From Paraburkholderia tuberum STM678 (GTDB taxonomy: Bacteria > Pseudomonadota > Gammaproteobacteria > Burkholderiales > Burkholderiaceae), in the NCBI RefSeq assembly GCF_902833905.1, contig NZ_CADFGP010000002.1, forward strand, positions 1 to 64,000: 64,000 nt of DNA. The letters run 5' to 3'. Position 1 is the stretch's first letter. Each line of letters starts with the position of its first letter. This document shows positions 49,968 through 59,318 of this stretch, in pieces. The position numbers and the translations under genes are program-made. The notes under the pieces are model-generated. The model was not told where the DNA came from and ran no database searches. It saw only the letters and a program-made list of their open reading frames with translations.

Positions 49968-51368
49968 ATGACCTTTCTCATCGTTATCGCCGCGCTGGCG
50001 TTTCTGATGTTCGCTGCGTATCGCGGCTACAGCGTGATCCTGTTCGCGCCGATCGCGGCGCTCGCCGCCGTCCTGCTCACCGAGCCCGCCGCCGTCGCGC
50101 CGGTCTTCACGAGCATCTTCATGGACAAGATGGTCGGCTTCGTGAAGCTGTACTTCCCGGTGTTTCTGCTCGGCGCCGTATTCGGCAAGGTGATCGAGCT
50201 GTCGGGCTTCTCGGAGTCCATCGTCGCGGCCGCGATCCGCTATATCGGCCGCTCGCGCGCTAACGCGGTGATCGTCGCGGTGTGCGCGCTGCTCACCTAC
50301 GGCGGCGTGTCGCTGTTCGTCGTCGTGTTCGCGGTCTATCCGTTCGCGGCCGAGCTGTATCGCCAGAGCAACATTCCGAAGCGGCTGATGCCCGGCGCGA
50401 TCGCGCTCGGCGCGTTCTCGTTCACGATGGACTCGCTGCCCGGCACGCCGCAGATCCAGAACATCATCCCGACGACGTTCTTCAAGACCACCTCGTGGGC
50501 CGCGCCGACGCTCGGCGTGCTCGGCGCGCTGTTCATCATCGTGGTCGGTCTGTCGTATCTGGAATGGCGCCGCCGCGCCGCGATGGCGACCGGCGAGGGT
50601 TACGGCACCGACCTCGTCAACGAGCCGGAGCGCGTCGAGTCGAAGCAGTTGCCGCATCCGCTGCTGGCGGTCGCGCCGCTCGTCGTGGTCGGCGTCTCGA
50701 ACTTCCTGCTGACGCGCTGGATTCCGACCTGGTACGGTCCGTCCTTCACGGTCACCCCGGACATCCTGCCGGGGCTGCATGCACCGGTAGAAACGAGCGT
50801 CAAGGCGCTCGTGGGGATTTGGGCCGTGCTGGGCGCGCTGCTGCTCGGCATCGTGATGGTCGTCGTGACGGCGTTCAGTCGCGTCAGCCAGCGCTTCGCG
50901 GTGGGCACCAAGGCGGCAGTGGCGGGCGCGCTGCTGGCGTCGCTCAACACCGCGTCGGAATATGGCTTCGGCGGTGTGATCGCGGCGCTGCCGGGCTTTC
51001 TCGTCGTCAGCAATGCGCTGAAAAGCATTCCGAATCCGCTCGTCAACGCCGCGGTGTCGGTCAGCACGCTGGCGGGCATCACGGGTTCGGCATCGGGCGG
51101 TATGAGCATTGCGCTCGCCGCGATGTCGGATACGTTCGTCAAGGGTGCGGAAGCCGCGCATATTCCGCTCGAAGTACTGCATCGCGTGGTCGCGATGGCG
51201 AGCGGCGGCATGGATACGCTACCGCACAACGGCGCGGTGATTACGCTGCTCGCCGTGACGGGTCTCACGCACCGGCAGTCGTATCGCGACATTTTCGCGG
51301 TCACCGTGATCAAGACGCTCGCGGTGTTCTTCGTGATCGCGGTGTATTACGCGACCGGCCTCGTGTGA
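49968..51368 (+). CDS. GntP-family permease
   Basis: A 466-aa inner-membrane permease with 12-14 hydrophobic segments. The ATG at 49968 (MTFLIVIAALAFLMFAAYRG) is preceded by GGAG; the longer frame upstream crosses the sigma-54 promoter and is rejected. Family signs include YGGVSLFVVVFAVYPFAAEL and the late GITGSASGGMSIAL and GGMDTLPHNGAVITLL motifs. The GntP family takes up gluconate and other hydroxy acids, including D-3-hydroxybutyrate. The sigma-54 control suggests the latter, but no dehydrogenase gene accompanies it. Confidence 0.88.
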   Translation: MTFLIVIAALAFLMFAAYRGYSVILFAPIAALAAVLLTEPAAVAPVFTSIFMDKMVGFVKLYFPVFLLGAVFGKVIELSGFSESIVAAAIRYIGRSRANAVIVAVCALLTYGGVSLFVVVFAVYPFAAELYRQSNIPKRLMPGAIALGAFSFTMDSLPGTPQIQNIIPTTFFKTTSWAAPTLGVLGALFIIVVGLSYLEWRRRAAMATGEGYGTDLVNEPERVESKQLPHPLLAVAPLVVVGVSNFLLTRWIPTWYGPSFTVTPDILPGLHAPVETSVKALVGIWAVLGALLLGIVMVVVTAFSRVSQRFAVGTKAAVAGALLASLNTASEYGFGGVIAALPGFLVVSNALKSIPNPLVNAAVSVSTLAGITGSASGGMSIALAAMSDTFVKGAEAAHIPLEVLHRVVAMASGGMDTLPHNGAVITLLAVTGLTHRQSYRDIFAVTVIKTLAVFFVIAVYYATGLV

Positions 51369-51512
51369 ACGCCGAACCGGAAAACAGTACTTTGATCTGA
51401 TAGATCCGCATTACCCCCACCTCGACAGCCTGCCAACGAAGCACGAGGATGGGAGTCGTCAGCGCCCAATGTTGCAAGGGCAGGCTGACCCGAGTAACAA
51501 CGGCGTTTAACG

Positions 51513-51545
51513 GCCCGTCCCTGTCCGGACGGGCTATTTTTTGCG
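51513..51545 (+). terminator. rho-independent terminator
   Basis: GCCCGTCC-CTGTCC-GGACGGGC followed by TATTTTTT, 145 bases after the permease stop. The interval 51369-51512 and the stretch 51546-51825 hold no other feature I can support. Confidence 0.85.
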
Positions 51546-51825
51546 CGCGCCGAACGCTTCCTAGCCCGCCCCCGCGTCACCCGCATGACAAAATCCGAAC
51601 GCACGTCGCGCCACTGTGGGGCATGAAAAATGCATTCGTCGCGACGAGGAGTCGCGTTAAACTGGTTGCTCGCTCCGCAACCGCGAATCCGCTAGCGGCA
51701 GCGTCACACTCGACTAAAACCCCGGCGAGACAGAGGCAGACGCGACACGGCACGACGACGCGGCAGACGGCACGCCGTCCGCCCCGTACAATGGTTCCAT
51801 CACCAACGCAACAAGGACAACTTCG

Positions 51826-52077
51826 ATGCGCATCACCGGGTCCTCCGGGTCAATGGCCCTGCTCACCGAATACGACGACGCAACGGCGCGCGAACTTCGC
51901 TCGCTGCGCCTCGAATCGACCGAAGACGGCAAAGGCATCCTGCTGATCGAGGTCGATGAGCGCAAGCCGGGCATACATCGCGAAGTGCGCTACGAAATCA
52001 CGCCCGCGGAGCTGATCGCCGCGATCCGCGCGCATGGTGCCGAGTTGCCGGGCGAGCAGCACAATCATCGTCAGTGA
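51826..52077 (+). CDS. small hypothetical protein
   Basis: An 83-aa protein, MRITGSSGSMALLTEYDDAT at the start, acidic and soluble. Predicted beta-rich centre (KGILLIEVDERKPGIHREVRYEI) followed by a helix TPAELIAAIRAHG. A ribosome-binding site AAGGAC precedes the ATG. No family recognised. It is not obviously linked to its neighbours. Confidence 0.6.
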   Translation: MRITGSSGSMALLTEYDDATARELRSLRLESTEDGKGILLIEVDERKPGIHREVRYEITPAELIAAIRAHGAELPGEQHNHRQ

Positions 52078-52485
52078 AGCAGGCGCGCGGCGGGTGTGAC
52101 CGTCGCGTGACTCGGCAGCCTCTCGCGCCGGTTGCGTCGCGCTTCGACGCGTCAGCGCGGGATTATTCGCATTGGGGGCGCGCCTGCGCGCGTCGCCGTG
52201 CTTCCGTTTGTTCCGTTCACGCCGCCAATCCCCGCTTTCCTACGGTTTTTTGCAAGCGCCTTCGCGTCTCGTCGAGCGCGCTTACCCGGCCTTCAGCAAC
52301 TTGTCACAAGCGGTTGCCACGCTTGTGTATCGAGGCATGCGGCCACATATGGCGATCTGATCGCAGCCAGAAGCCGGGCCAATTTCCGGGCCGGTTGCAC
52401 GTCTCGAAAATACGTCCATAATCTTTGCATTCCCCTTTGCATTCCTTACCGCGCTGCGCCCGCAAGGACCGCGGATGTTAAACCG
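52078..52485. other. gene-free stretch
   Basis: About 400 bases upstream of the DedA-rhodanese gene. The open frame running through it joins that gene only because no stop occurs by chance; it has no conserved start. No RNA gene or repeat seen. Confidence 0.45.
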
Positions 52486-53478
52486 ATGCTACATGACCTC
52501 GTCGCGCAATATGGACCGGCGCTCGTCTTCCTCAATGTGCTGGCCGCCGCGCTCGGGCTGCCGGTGCCGGCCATGCCGTCGCTCGTGCTGTTCGGCGCGA
52601 TGGCCGCGATGCACCCCGGCTCGGTCGGCACGCAACTGCTGCCGGTCCTCGTGCTGTCGATCTTCGCGACGCTGATCGGCGACAGCGCGTGGTACGTCGC
52701 GGGCCGCATCTACGGGGGCAATACGCTGAAGACGATCTGCCGGCTGTCGCTGTCGCGTGACACCTGCGTAAAAAAGACCGAGCGCTTCTTCGGCCGCTGG
52801 GGCGTGCGCGTGCTCGCGCTCGCGAAGTTCGTGCCGGGGCTGTCGATCGTATCGATCCCGATGGCCGGCGCGATGGGCACGCGCTACCGCACCTTCCTCA
52901 CCTATGACGGCGTCGGCGCCGCGCTGTGGTCCGGCACCGGGCTGATCATCGGCGCGCTGTTCGCGCGGCAGATCGACATGCTGTTCGCGATTGCCGGGCG
53001 GCTCGGGCGCACGGCGGCGCTCGTCGTCGTCGCGTTGCTGGTGCTGTACGCGGTGTACCGGTGGATCCGGCGCCGTCAGTTGATCGCGAAGCTCGCGTCC
53101 GCGCGCATCGAGGTCGACGAACTCGCGAAGCTGTTCGCGGCTGACCGGGCGCCGGTCGTGTTCGACATCCGTTCGGAGGAGAAGCGCAAGCTCGATCCGT
53201 TCGTGATCCCCGGCGCGCAATTCGCCGATGAACGGCAACTCGACGACATCGTCGCCACCTACGCGCACGATCAGAAGCTCGTGATCTACTGCTCCTGCCC
53301 GAACGAGATTTCCGCGGCATGGATGGCCAAGCAGCTCAACGAAGCCGGCTTCTCCGACGTGCTGCCGCTGCGCGGCGGCATGGAAGCCTGGCGCGATTCG
53401 GGCAAGCCGGTCGACTCGCTGCCCGCGATGCCGCCGCCGGAAGTCGCGGTCGACGACATCGCGCCCAAAGCCGTTTAG
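52486..53478 (+). CDS. DedA-family membrane protein fused to a rhodanese domain
   Basis: A 330-aa fusion. Residues 1-195 are a DedA/VTT domain: several membrane segments, the family motif GDSAWYVAGRIYGG near 65-78 and the basic FVPGLSIVSIPMAGAM segment near 115-130. Residues 205-310 are a rhodanese domain with the active-site loop IYCSCPNE (nucleophile C269). DedA proteins are polytopic flippase-like proteins for C55-P or phospholipid; rhodaneses move sulfane sulfur. The combination occurs in beta-proteobacteria; how the activities cooperate is unknown. The ATG at 52486 fits the DedA start (MLHDLVAQYGPALVFLNVLA). Confidence 0.9.
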   Translation: MLHDLVAQYGPALVFLNVLAAALGLPVPAMPSLVLFGAMAAMHPGSVGTQLLPVLVLSIFATLIGDSAWYVAGRIYGGNTLKTICRLSLSRDTCVKKTERFFGRWGVRVLALAKFVPGLSIVSIPMAGAMGTRYRTFLTYDGVGAALWSGTGLIIGALFARQIDMLFAIAGRLGRTAALVVVALLVLYAVYRWIRRRQLIAKLASARIEVDELAKLFAADRAPVVFDIRSEEKRKLDPFVIPGAQFADERQLDDIVATYAHDQKLVIYCSCPNEISAAWMAKQLNEAGFSDVLPLRGGMEAWRDSGKPVDSLPAMPPPEVAVDDIAPKAV

Positions 53479-53596
53479 CCGTAATCAGCGGCGGCATCGT
53501 CCGCCTGACGCGCGCGGCACGGCTCGTCCCGGCGTGCGAGCGCGCATCGCGTTGCCTCGCGTTCAATCGTGCAATGAATATCGAAGGAGCGGTTCA

Positions 53597-55327
53597 ATGC
53601 TTTCGACTCAGGACGTTTCGATTCAAGAGGTGGAAGGACAGCAGGGGGTCGTCGCCGACGCGCCGTTTTCGTCGCTATCGACGCGTATGCACCAGATGTT
53701 TCCGGAGCTCAGTTGCGCGGAGATCGACCGGCTGCGCCGCTTCGGCGAGGTCGGTCACTGGAAGTCCGGCGAACTGCTGTTCGAGACCGGGCGCACCGGG
53801 CCCGGCATGTTCGTGCTGCTCGAAGGACGCGTGAAGGTCTATCAGCGTGACGGCATCGGCCGCGAAGTCTTGATCGGCGAGCATGGCGCCGGACATTTTC
53901 TGGCCGAGGTCGGGCAACTGTCGGGCAAGCCCGCGCTCGTGAACGGCCTCGCGATTGGCCCCGTCGAAGCGCTGCTGATTCCGCCCGAGCGCCTGCGCGC
54001 GCTGATCGTCGCCGAAGCGGAACTCGGCGAGCGCATCATGCGCGCGCTGATTCTGCGGCGCGTGTCACTGATCGAAAAGGGCGCGGGCGGGCCAATCCTG
54101 ATCGGCAATAGCAGCGACGCACGGCTCGTGACGCTGCAAGGCTTCCTGTCGCGCAACGGCCATCCGCATTCCGTGATCGACGAACGCGACGAAGACGCGC
54201 TGCGTCTGATCGAGCAGTTCGCCGCGCAGCGCGAGGACCTGCCGCTCGTGATCTGCCCGGACGGCTCGGTGCTGCGTCATCCGAGCATGCCGGAGCTTGC
54301 CACTCGCTTAGGTATGCTGCCCGATCTCGACGACACGTACGTGTACGACGTCGCGATCGTCGGCGCGGGGCCGGCGGGACTTGCCGCCGCGGTGTACGCG
54401 GCCTCCGAAGGACTTTCGGTGATCGTGCTCGACAGCCGCGCGCCGGGCGGCCAGGCGGGCGCGAGCTCGCGCATCGAAAACTACCTCGGCTTTCCGACCG
54501 GCATCTCGGGCCAGGCGCTCGCCGGCCGCGCGTTCGTGCAGGCGCAGAAGTTCGGCGCGCACGTGGCGATCCCAGTCAACGTGAAAGCGCTGCATTGCGG
54601 GCAGTCGCCGTATCGGCTCGAGCTGAAATGCGGCGGCCACATCAGCGCGCAGGCGATCGTGATAGCGAGCGGCGCCGTGTACCGGCGCCCCGCGCTCGAC
54701 GGGCTCGAGCGCTTCGACGGACGCGGCGTCTACTACTGGGCGTCGCCGGTCGAGGCGAAGCTGTGCAAGCGCCAGGAGGTCGTGCTGGTTGGCGGCGGCA
54801 ATTCGGCCGGCCAGGCGATCGTCTATCTGGCGACGCACGCGGCCAAGGTTCACGTACTGATCCGCCGCAGCGGTTTCGAGGCGACCATGTCGCGCTATCT
54901 GATCGACCGCATCCGCTCGCTGCCGAACGTGTTCGTGCATCCGAATTCGGAAGTCGGCCGGCTCGAAGGCGATGAGGACGGGCTCGTGTCGGTCGCGCTG
55001 AAGCGGCCGCTGCCCGGCGGCGTCGATCACTTCGACACCCGGCATCTGTTTCTGTTCACCGGCGCGGACCCGAACACCGAATGGCTGCGCACCTGCGGCG
55101 TGCAGCTCGACGCGAAAGGCTTCGTGCTGACCGGCATCAGCGCGGATGGCTCGGCCACCGCGTGCGACCTCGGGACCACGGTCGAAGGAGTCTATGCGAT
55201 CGGCGATGCGCGTGCCGGGTCGACGAAACGCGTGGCCGCGGCGGTCGGCGAAGGCGCGGCCGTGGTCGCGCAGATTCACCAGTTGCTGGCGCAGACGAGC
55301 GGTGAAGAGGTGGCGCTCGGGGCGTGA
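53597..55327 (+). CDS. cNMP-binding domain / thioredoxin-reductase-like FAD protein
   Basis: A 576-aa fusion. Residues about 30-150 are a cyclic-nucleotide-binding domain (GELLFETGRTGPGMFVLLEG, HFLAEVGQLSGKPAL). Residues about 165-240 look like a response-regulator/thioredoxin-like spacer. The C-terminal 320 residues are a thioredoxin-reductase-type FAD/NAD(P)H module: GAGPAG at 256-261, VLVGGGNSAGQ with G399, and the late GVYAIGDARAGSTKRVAAAVGEG. The redox CxxC of thioredoxin reductase is replaced by YYWASPVE, so it cannot reduce thioredoxin in the usual way. Possibly a cNMP-sensing NAD(P)H oxidoreductase. The ATG at 53597 follows GAAGGAGC. Confidence 0.88.
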   Translation: MLSTQDVSIQEVEGQQGVVADAPFSSLSTRMHQMFPELSCAEIDRLRRFGEVGHWKSGELLFETGRTGPGMFVLLEGRVKVYQRDGIGREVLIGEHGAGHFLAEVGQLSGKPALVNGLAIGPVEALLIPPERLRALIVAEAELGERIMRALILRRVSLIEKGAGGPILIGNSSDARLVTLQGFLSRNGHPHSVIDERDEDALRLIEQFAAQREDLPLVICPDGSVLRHPSMPELATRLGMLPDLDDTYVYDVAIVGAGPAGLAAAVYAASEGLSVIVLDSRAPGGQAGASSRIENYLGFPTGISGQALAGRAFVQAQKFGAHVAIPVNVKALHCGQSPYRLELKCGGHISAQAIVIASGAVYRRPALDGLERFDGRGVYYWASPVEAKLCKRQEVVLVGGGNSAGQAIVYLATHAAKVHVLIRRSGFEATMSRYLIDRIRSLPNVFVHPNSEVGRLEGDEDGLVSVALKRPLPGGVDHFDTRHLFLFTGADPNTEWLRTCGVQLDAKGFVLTGISADGSATACDLGTTVEGVYAIGDARAGSTKRVAAAVGEGAAVVAQIHQLLAQTSGEEVALGA

Positions 55328-55346
55328 GCCTCAGAGAGCATGAAAA

Positions 55347-55379
55347 AAAAGCACACGGTGAGTTACACAGTGCGCTTTT
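55347..55379. terminator. bidirectional terminator
   Basis: AAAAAAAAGCACAC ... GTGCGCTTTT dyad, placed between the FAD fusion gene and the convergent small gene; A and T runs on both sides. Confidence 0.75.
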
Positions 55380-55424
55380 GTATAGCAGACGGCACGATGG
55401 CTGCGCCGGAGCGGACCCGCGTGT

Positions 55425-55682
55425 TCAGCGGTCCAACTTCGCGCGCAACTCGCGCGCGGCCTCCAGCAGTCCCTCGTAACCCGAACGCGCGTGCTCCGGC
55501 AGATCGGGATCGCCGACCAGCGCGCCGAGCGTTTCGATCAGACTGTACACAATGCCTTTCGCGGCGCCCGACGCAATGCCGCCTGACGACACCTGTTGAT
55601 CGACGTGACTGAGCGCCGCGTCGAGCTGCTCGATCTCGGGACGATCGTCGGAGGGCGGCTTGGGAGAAACGTCTTGCGTCAT
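55425..55682 (-). CDS. small hypothetical protein
   Basis: An 85-aa protein from the ATG at 55682 (MTQDVSPKPPSDDRPEIEQL). N-terminal acidic, disordered-looking; then helical with a Gly/Ala-rich SSGGIASGAAKGIVYSLIET segment and a charged helix at the end. Soluble. No family recognised. The nine codons upstream are rejected in favour of this start. Confidence 0.62.
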   Translation of the reverse strand: MTQDVSPKPPSDDRPEIEQLDAALSHVDQQVSSGGIASGAAKGIVYSLIETLGALVGDPDLPEHARSGYEGLLEAARELRAKLDR

Positions 55683-55776
55683 GATCGAACATCGCTCCAT
55701 TGAGTGCATCGGTAAAGTTGTTATATACCGATCGTGCGCCGCCGTCTATTCGTGTTCGGCGCGACAGCGATCCACG

Positions 55777-57960
55777 TCAAGGCGTCCAGCGATACATCAG
55801 CAGCTTCGCGCGCGCGTCGTCTTCGACCAGCACCACGTACTCGCCGTTATCGCGCTGCACCGCGCTGATGCCGAGATACACGTCGACCCAGCCGCTCGTG
55901 CCGCCGACGCTCGCGCCCGGCGTCATGTAACCGACCGCCGTGCCGTTGCGCGCGTCGTAGACGTCGATGCGATCGGTGTACAGCTCGGCAACGAAGATAT
56001 AGTTGCCCGCCACCGCGACGCCGACCGTGGTGGTCTGCGGATCGCTTTGCGTGTTCCACGGCAGCGAGACCGTGTATGTCAGCGTCGGGTTGCCGCTGCT
56101 CCAGTTGTCGTAGCGGGCCAGCACCGGACCCGCTTCCTTCCAGTGCGTCGGGTCCCACGGAATCGCACTCGTGAAACCGGACAGATACATCGTGTCGGTC
56201 GCTGCGACGTAGACGAGCCGCGCGAGCCGCGTGAATGGCGCGGGCATCGCGAACATCTTCGCACTCGCGTACGTGTAGATCGGATTGCCGGCGGAGTCGA
56301 GACCTTGCAGCGGCATCTCGCGCACGCCGCTCAATGGCGTGGCAAGCCACACGTTGCCGGGTTCGTCGACCCACCAGAAGCCGTCGCCGACCGTGCTGCC
56401 GGTCGACGGATTGCCGCTGATCTCGCTCGCGTCGACGGCGCCATTGCCATTGCTGTCGCGCCACAGCCATTCGCCGTACGTCGGTTGCGCGGCGGGCCAT
56501 GCGCCGGGCAGCGGATTCTGCGCGAGCATCCCCGACGGTATCGCGATCTCGCCATGCGCGGCATCGAAGCGATAGACGTTCAGATAGTGCGCGCCCGGAT
56601 CGAGCGTATAGAGAAAGCGCTGGCCATCGAATCTGCGCACCATCGGTTCGCCACGCACGCCGCGCGGCTCGTGAAAGGCGGGATCGTCGGGGTAATCGAA
56701 GCGATCGAGCGTGAACGCCGCATATGACCATTCGTGGCCGACCGGCTGCCTGTAATCGAGCGTGAAGCGCTTCGAGCCCGTGTAGATGGAAGCGGGCGTG
56801 GCCGGGTCGAACGCGCCGCTATCGACGAAGCTCAGACCGTAGAGCCGCCAGTTGAGCACGCGCGTGCCGTACACGTAGCTCTCCAGCACTGCGCCCTGCC
56901 CTACGGATGCAGAGCCGAGCGCGCGCGGTCCCTCGCCGTTTTGCGCGACGTACAGATTGCCGGCCGCGTCGACGCCGATGCCGGTGATGCCGTTGAAACG
57001 CGTATCGCCGGGCACGCCGCGCACCGGGTGGAAAATGCCGTTGCGCGTGCCGATCGACGCGCCCGCCTGGATCTGGCCGCCAGCGCCCTTGTTGAACACG
57101 AGGATCTGCTGCGAAACGCCGTTGTCGGCGACCAGCAGTTGGCCGGATGGCGTCACTGTGAGGTCGCTCGGCACGGTGCCGGCGGGCAGTGTCAATGGAC
57201 CGGCGAGCGCGGTGCCGTCGGCGCGGTAGTGCAGGATGCTCAGATTGCCTGTGCCGAAGCCGCTGATGATCCACAGCGTCGAGTCGGTGTCGATCGCGAT
57301 GCGGGCCGGCGACGCGACGCTCCACGAACGCAGCGGCTGCATGGACTGCGCGTCGTACACCGCGATCCGGTTGCCGTACGTGTCGGCCACGTAGAGCTCG
57401 CTGTCGGTTGCGGCGAGGCCGCGAATGCTCGCGTCGGTGCCAGTCTTCACCGTATCGACCGCGACGAAACTGTTCTTCGTCGCGTTCGCGCTATTGCCGA
57501 TGCCGCCGGAAAACGGCGCGCCGGTCGCGAGATTCGCAAGCGTGCGTCGCGTGACGCCGTACCAGGTCTGATTGGCCGGCGGATAGTCGGCGCCGACCAG
57601 CGCATTGTTCTCGTTGCCGATCGACATCGCCGCGTACAGGTACGTGTGATTCACCGTCACCGCGTCGCCTCCGGCCGCGCCCCAGCCATGCGTCGAACCG
57701 GCCACCGCGAGCTTGTCGCCCGCGCGATAGGCGGCGATTTCACTGCCGCTTTCGTCCCACGGCGCATTCGTATAAACGGTGCCATTGGCGCCGACGCTAA
57801 TGGCCTGAATATCCTGCTGCATCCATTTGCCGTCGCCAAATCCGAAACTATTACCGATCCATGAGGTCGTGTAATTCAATTGGGATTGCGCGGAAACATT
57901 CGGCGAGATCAGGCTGTGGATTAACACCACGGCCAAGCCAAGGCGGGAGAAAGGCTTCAC
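55777..57960 (-). CDS. secreted beta-propeller-like (NHL-type) protein
   Basis: A 727-aa protein with a signal peptide (MKPFSRLGLAVVLIHSLISPNVSA). The body has NHL/propeller-like blades such as LYVADTYGNRIAVYDAQSM, LLVADNGVSQQILVFNKG and GIGVDAAGNLYVAQNGEGP. A Ca-binding-like DSNGNGAVDASEI occurs near residue 520, and the C-terminus has further blades (NYIFVAELYTDRIDVYDARN). It is predicted extracellular or periplasmic. No catalytic residue could be assigned; a binding scaffold or lyase-like propeller is possible. Monocistronic on the minus strand. Confidence 0.78.
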   Translation of the reverse strand: MKPFSRLGLAVVLIHSLISPNVSAQSQLNYTTSWIGNSFGFGDGKWMQQDIQAISVGANGTVYTNAPWDESGSEIAAYRAGDKLAVAGSTHGWGAAGGDAVTVNHTYLYAAMSIGNENNALVGADYPPANQTWYGVTRRTLANLATGAPFSGGIGNSANATKNSFVAVDTVKTGTDASIRGLAATDSELYVADTYGNRIAVYDAQSMQPLRSWSVASPARIAIDTDSTLWIISGFGTGNLSILHYRADGTALAGPLTLPAGTVPSDLTVTPSGQLLVADNGVSQQILVFNKGAGGQIQAGASIGTRNGIFHPVRGVPGDTRFNGITGIGVDAAGNLYVAQNGEGPRALGSASVGQGAVLESYVYGTRVLNWRLYGLSFVDSGAFDPATPASIYTGSKRFTLDYRQPVGHEWSYAAFTLDRFDYPDDPAFHEPRGVRGEPMVRRFDGQRFLYTLDPGAHYLNVYRFDAAHGEIAIPSGMLAQNPLPGAWPAAQPTYGEWLWRDSNGNGAVDASEISGNPSTGSTVGDGFWWVDEPGNVWLATPLSGVREMPLQGLDSAGNPIYTYASAKMFAMPAPFTRLARLVYVAATDTMYLSGFTSAIPWDPTHWKEAGPVLARYDNWSSGNPTLTYTVSLPWNTQSDPQTTTVGVAVAGNYIFVAELYTDRIDVYDARNGTAVGYMTPGASVGGTSGWVDVYLGISAVQRDNGEYVVLVEDDARAKLLMYRWTP

Positions 57961-58222
57961 GGCAGTCGGTCCTTGCTAGGCGCGAGACGCGAACATCAGA
58001 TTTGGCGTTTTATCCTCTCATATAAAAATAGTAAATTTATTGATGAAAAAATGATTATTGAATGCCGATTCATCCAATTCATTCGATTTGCATCGAATCA
58101 TGTTTCCGACACAATCTTTCCTTCACGAAACCGGTAAAAACCGGTTCCCGTAAAGACTCACCGATCAGAGATTCAGTTGCTTTTTCTGCTCCTGTAAATC
58201 CTCACCTTGAGCGAGACGCTCA

Positions 58223-59125
58223 TCATGTCCGCGCTGCCCGGCGACGCTCGAAAATCCGCCGCGTCAGATCGAACGCCACCAGATTGCCGGCCACCACGAG
58301 CAATAGACCGACCACCGCGAGCGCTGACCACCGATAGCCCTCGAACAGCGTCGATGCCGCGAGCGCGACGATCGGAAACAGCACCGTGCAATAGGCGGCC
58401 CGCTCCGGGCCCATACGGCCGACGAGCATCAAGTACGCCGTAAAGCCGATCACCGAGCCGAACACCACGAGATACGCGAGCGCACCGAGATAGCGCGCCG
58501 ACGGTTCCACCGCGAACGAATAGCCGGCGAACAGACTACCGAGCGTCAGGACGGCAGCACCGATCAGCATCGCCCAGCTGTTGGTCGCGAACGGATGCAG
58601 GCCCATCGACTGCATGCGGCTCGACAGCAGGTTGCCGGCCGAGAAGCACAGCGTGCCGAGAAACGCGACGCCGAGCCCGAGCCAAGCGGTGTGGTCGCCG
58701 AGATGCCCGGCCATCTGCTGCACGAACAGACAGACGATGCCGACGAGCCCAAGCAACGCACCCGCAATCGCGCTCGGCTGCAGAGGCCGGCCCATGAACA
58801 GCCGCCCGTTGATCGAGTTCAGCAGTGGCGCGGTCGAGAACACCACCGCGACGAGCCCGCTCGGCACGAGCTGTTCGGCGTAGTAGAAGCACAGGAAATT
58901 CAGGCAGAACAGCGCGAGACCCTGCGCGGCGAGGTAGCGCCAGGCGTCGCGCGGCGGCCAGATCGGGCGGCGCATGATGCGCGCCAGTGCGAACATCAGC
59001 AGCGCGGCGATCCAGAAACGCCACGCAATCGATACCGGTGGCGGCACCGCGCCGAGTTGCCATTTGATTGCGATCCACGTGGTGCCCCAGATCAGCACGG
59101 TGATGGCGTAAAGGAGGAGATTCAT
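58223..59125 (-). CDS. EamA/DMT-family transporter
   Basis: A 300-aa inner-membrane protein with ten predicted helices in two EamA repeats (start MNLLLYAITVLIWGTTWIAI; FCFYYAEQLVPSGL in repeat 1; SVIGFTAYLMLVGRMGPERA in repeat 2). Members export amino acids, nucleosides or other metabolites. It is divergent from an AraC-type regulator gene, its likely controller. The substrate is unknown. Confidence 0.88.
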   Translation of the reverse strand: MNLLLYAITVLIWGTTWIAIKWQLGAVPPPVSIAWRFWIAALLMFALARIMRRPIWPPRDAWRYLAAQGLALFCLNFLCFYYAEQLVPSGLVAVVFSTAPLLNSINGRLFMGRPLQPSAIAGALLGLVGIVCLFVQQMAGHLGDHTAWLGLGVAFLGTLCFSAGNLLSSRMQSMGLHPFATNSWAMLIGAAVLTLGSLFAGYSFAVEPSARYLGALAYLVVFGSVIGFTAYLMLVGRMGPERAAYCTVLFPIVALAASTLFEGYRWSALAVVGLLLVVAGNLVAFDLTRRIFERRRAART

Positions 59126-59318
59126 GGTCGGGCCTCAGACTGCAATGACGAACTGCGATGACGCGCAGCATGGAAGAAAGCCCGACTATGGAACCGCGCC
59201 GCCGCCCGCAATTGTCCAAAATTGCGCACTTTTTCGCGCCGATGCGCAGGCTGACGGGACGCGCCGTATACTGGCCGCTCAACCACCACCGTACACCGGA
59301 AAACCTCCGCGCGCCGCC

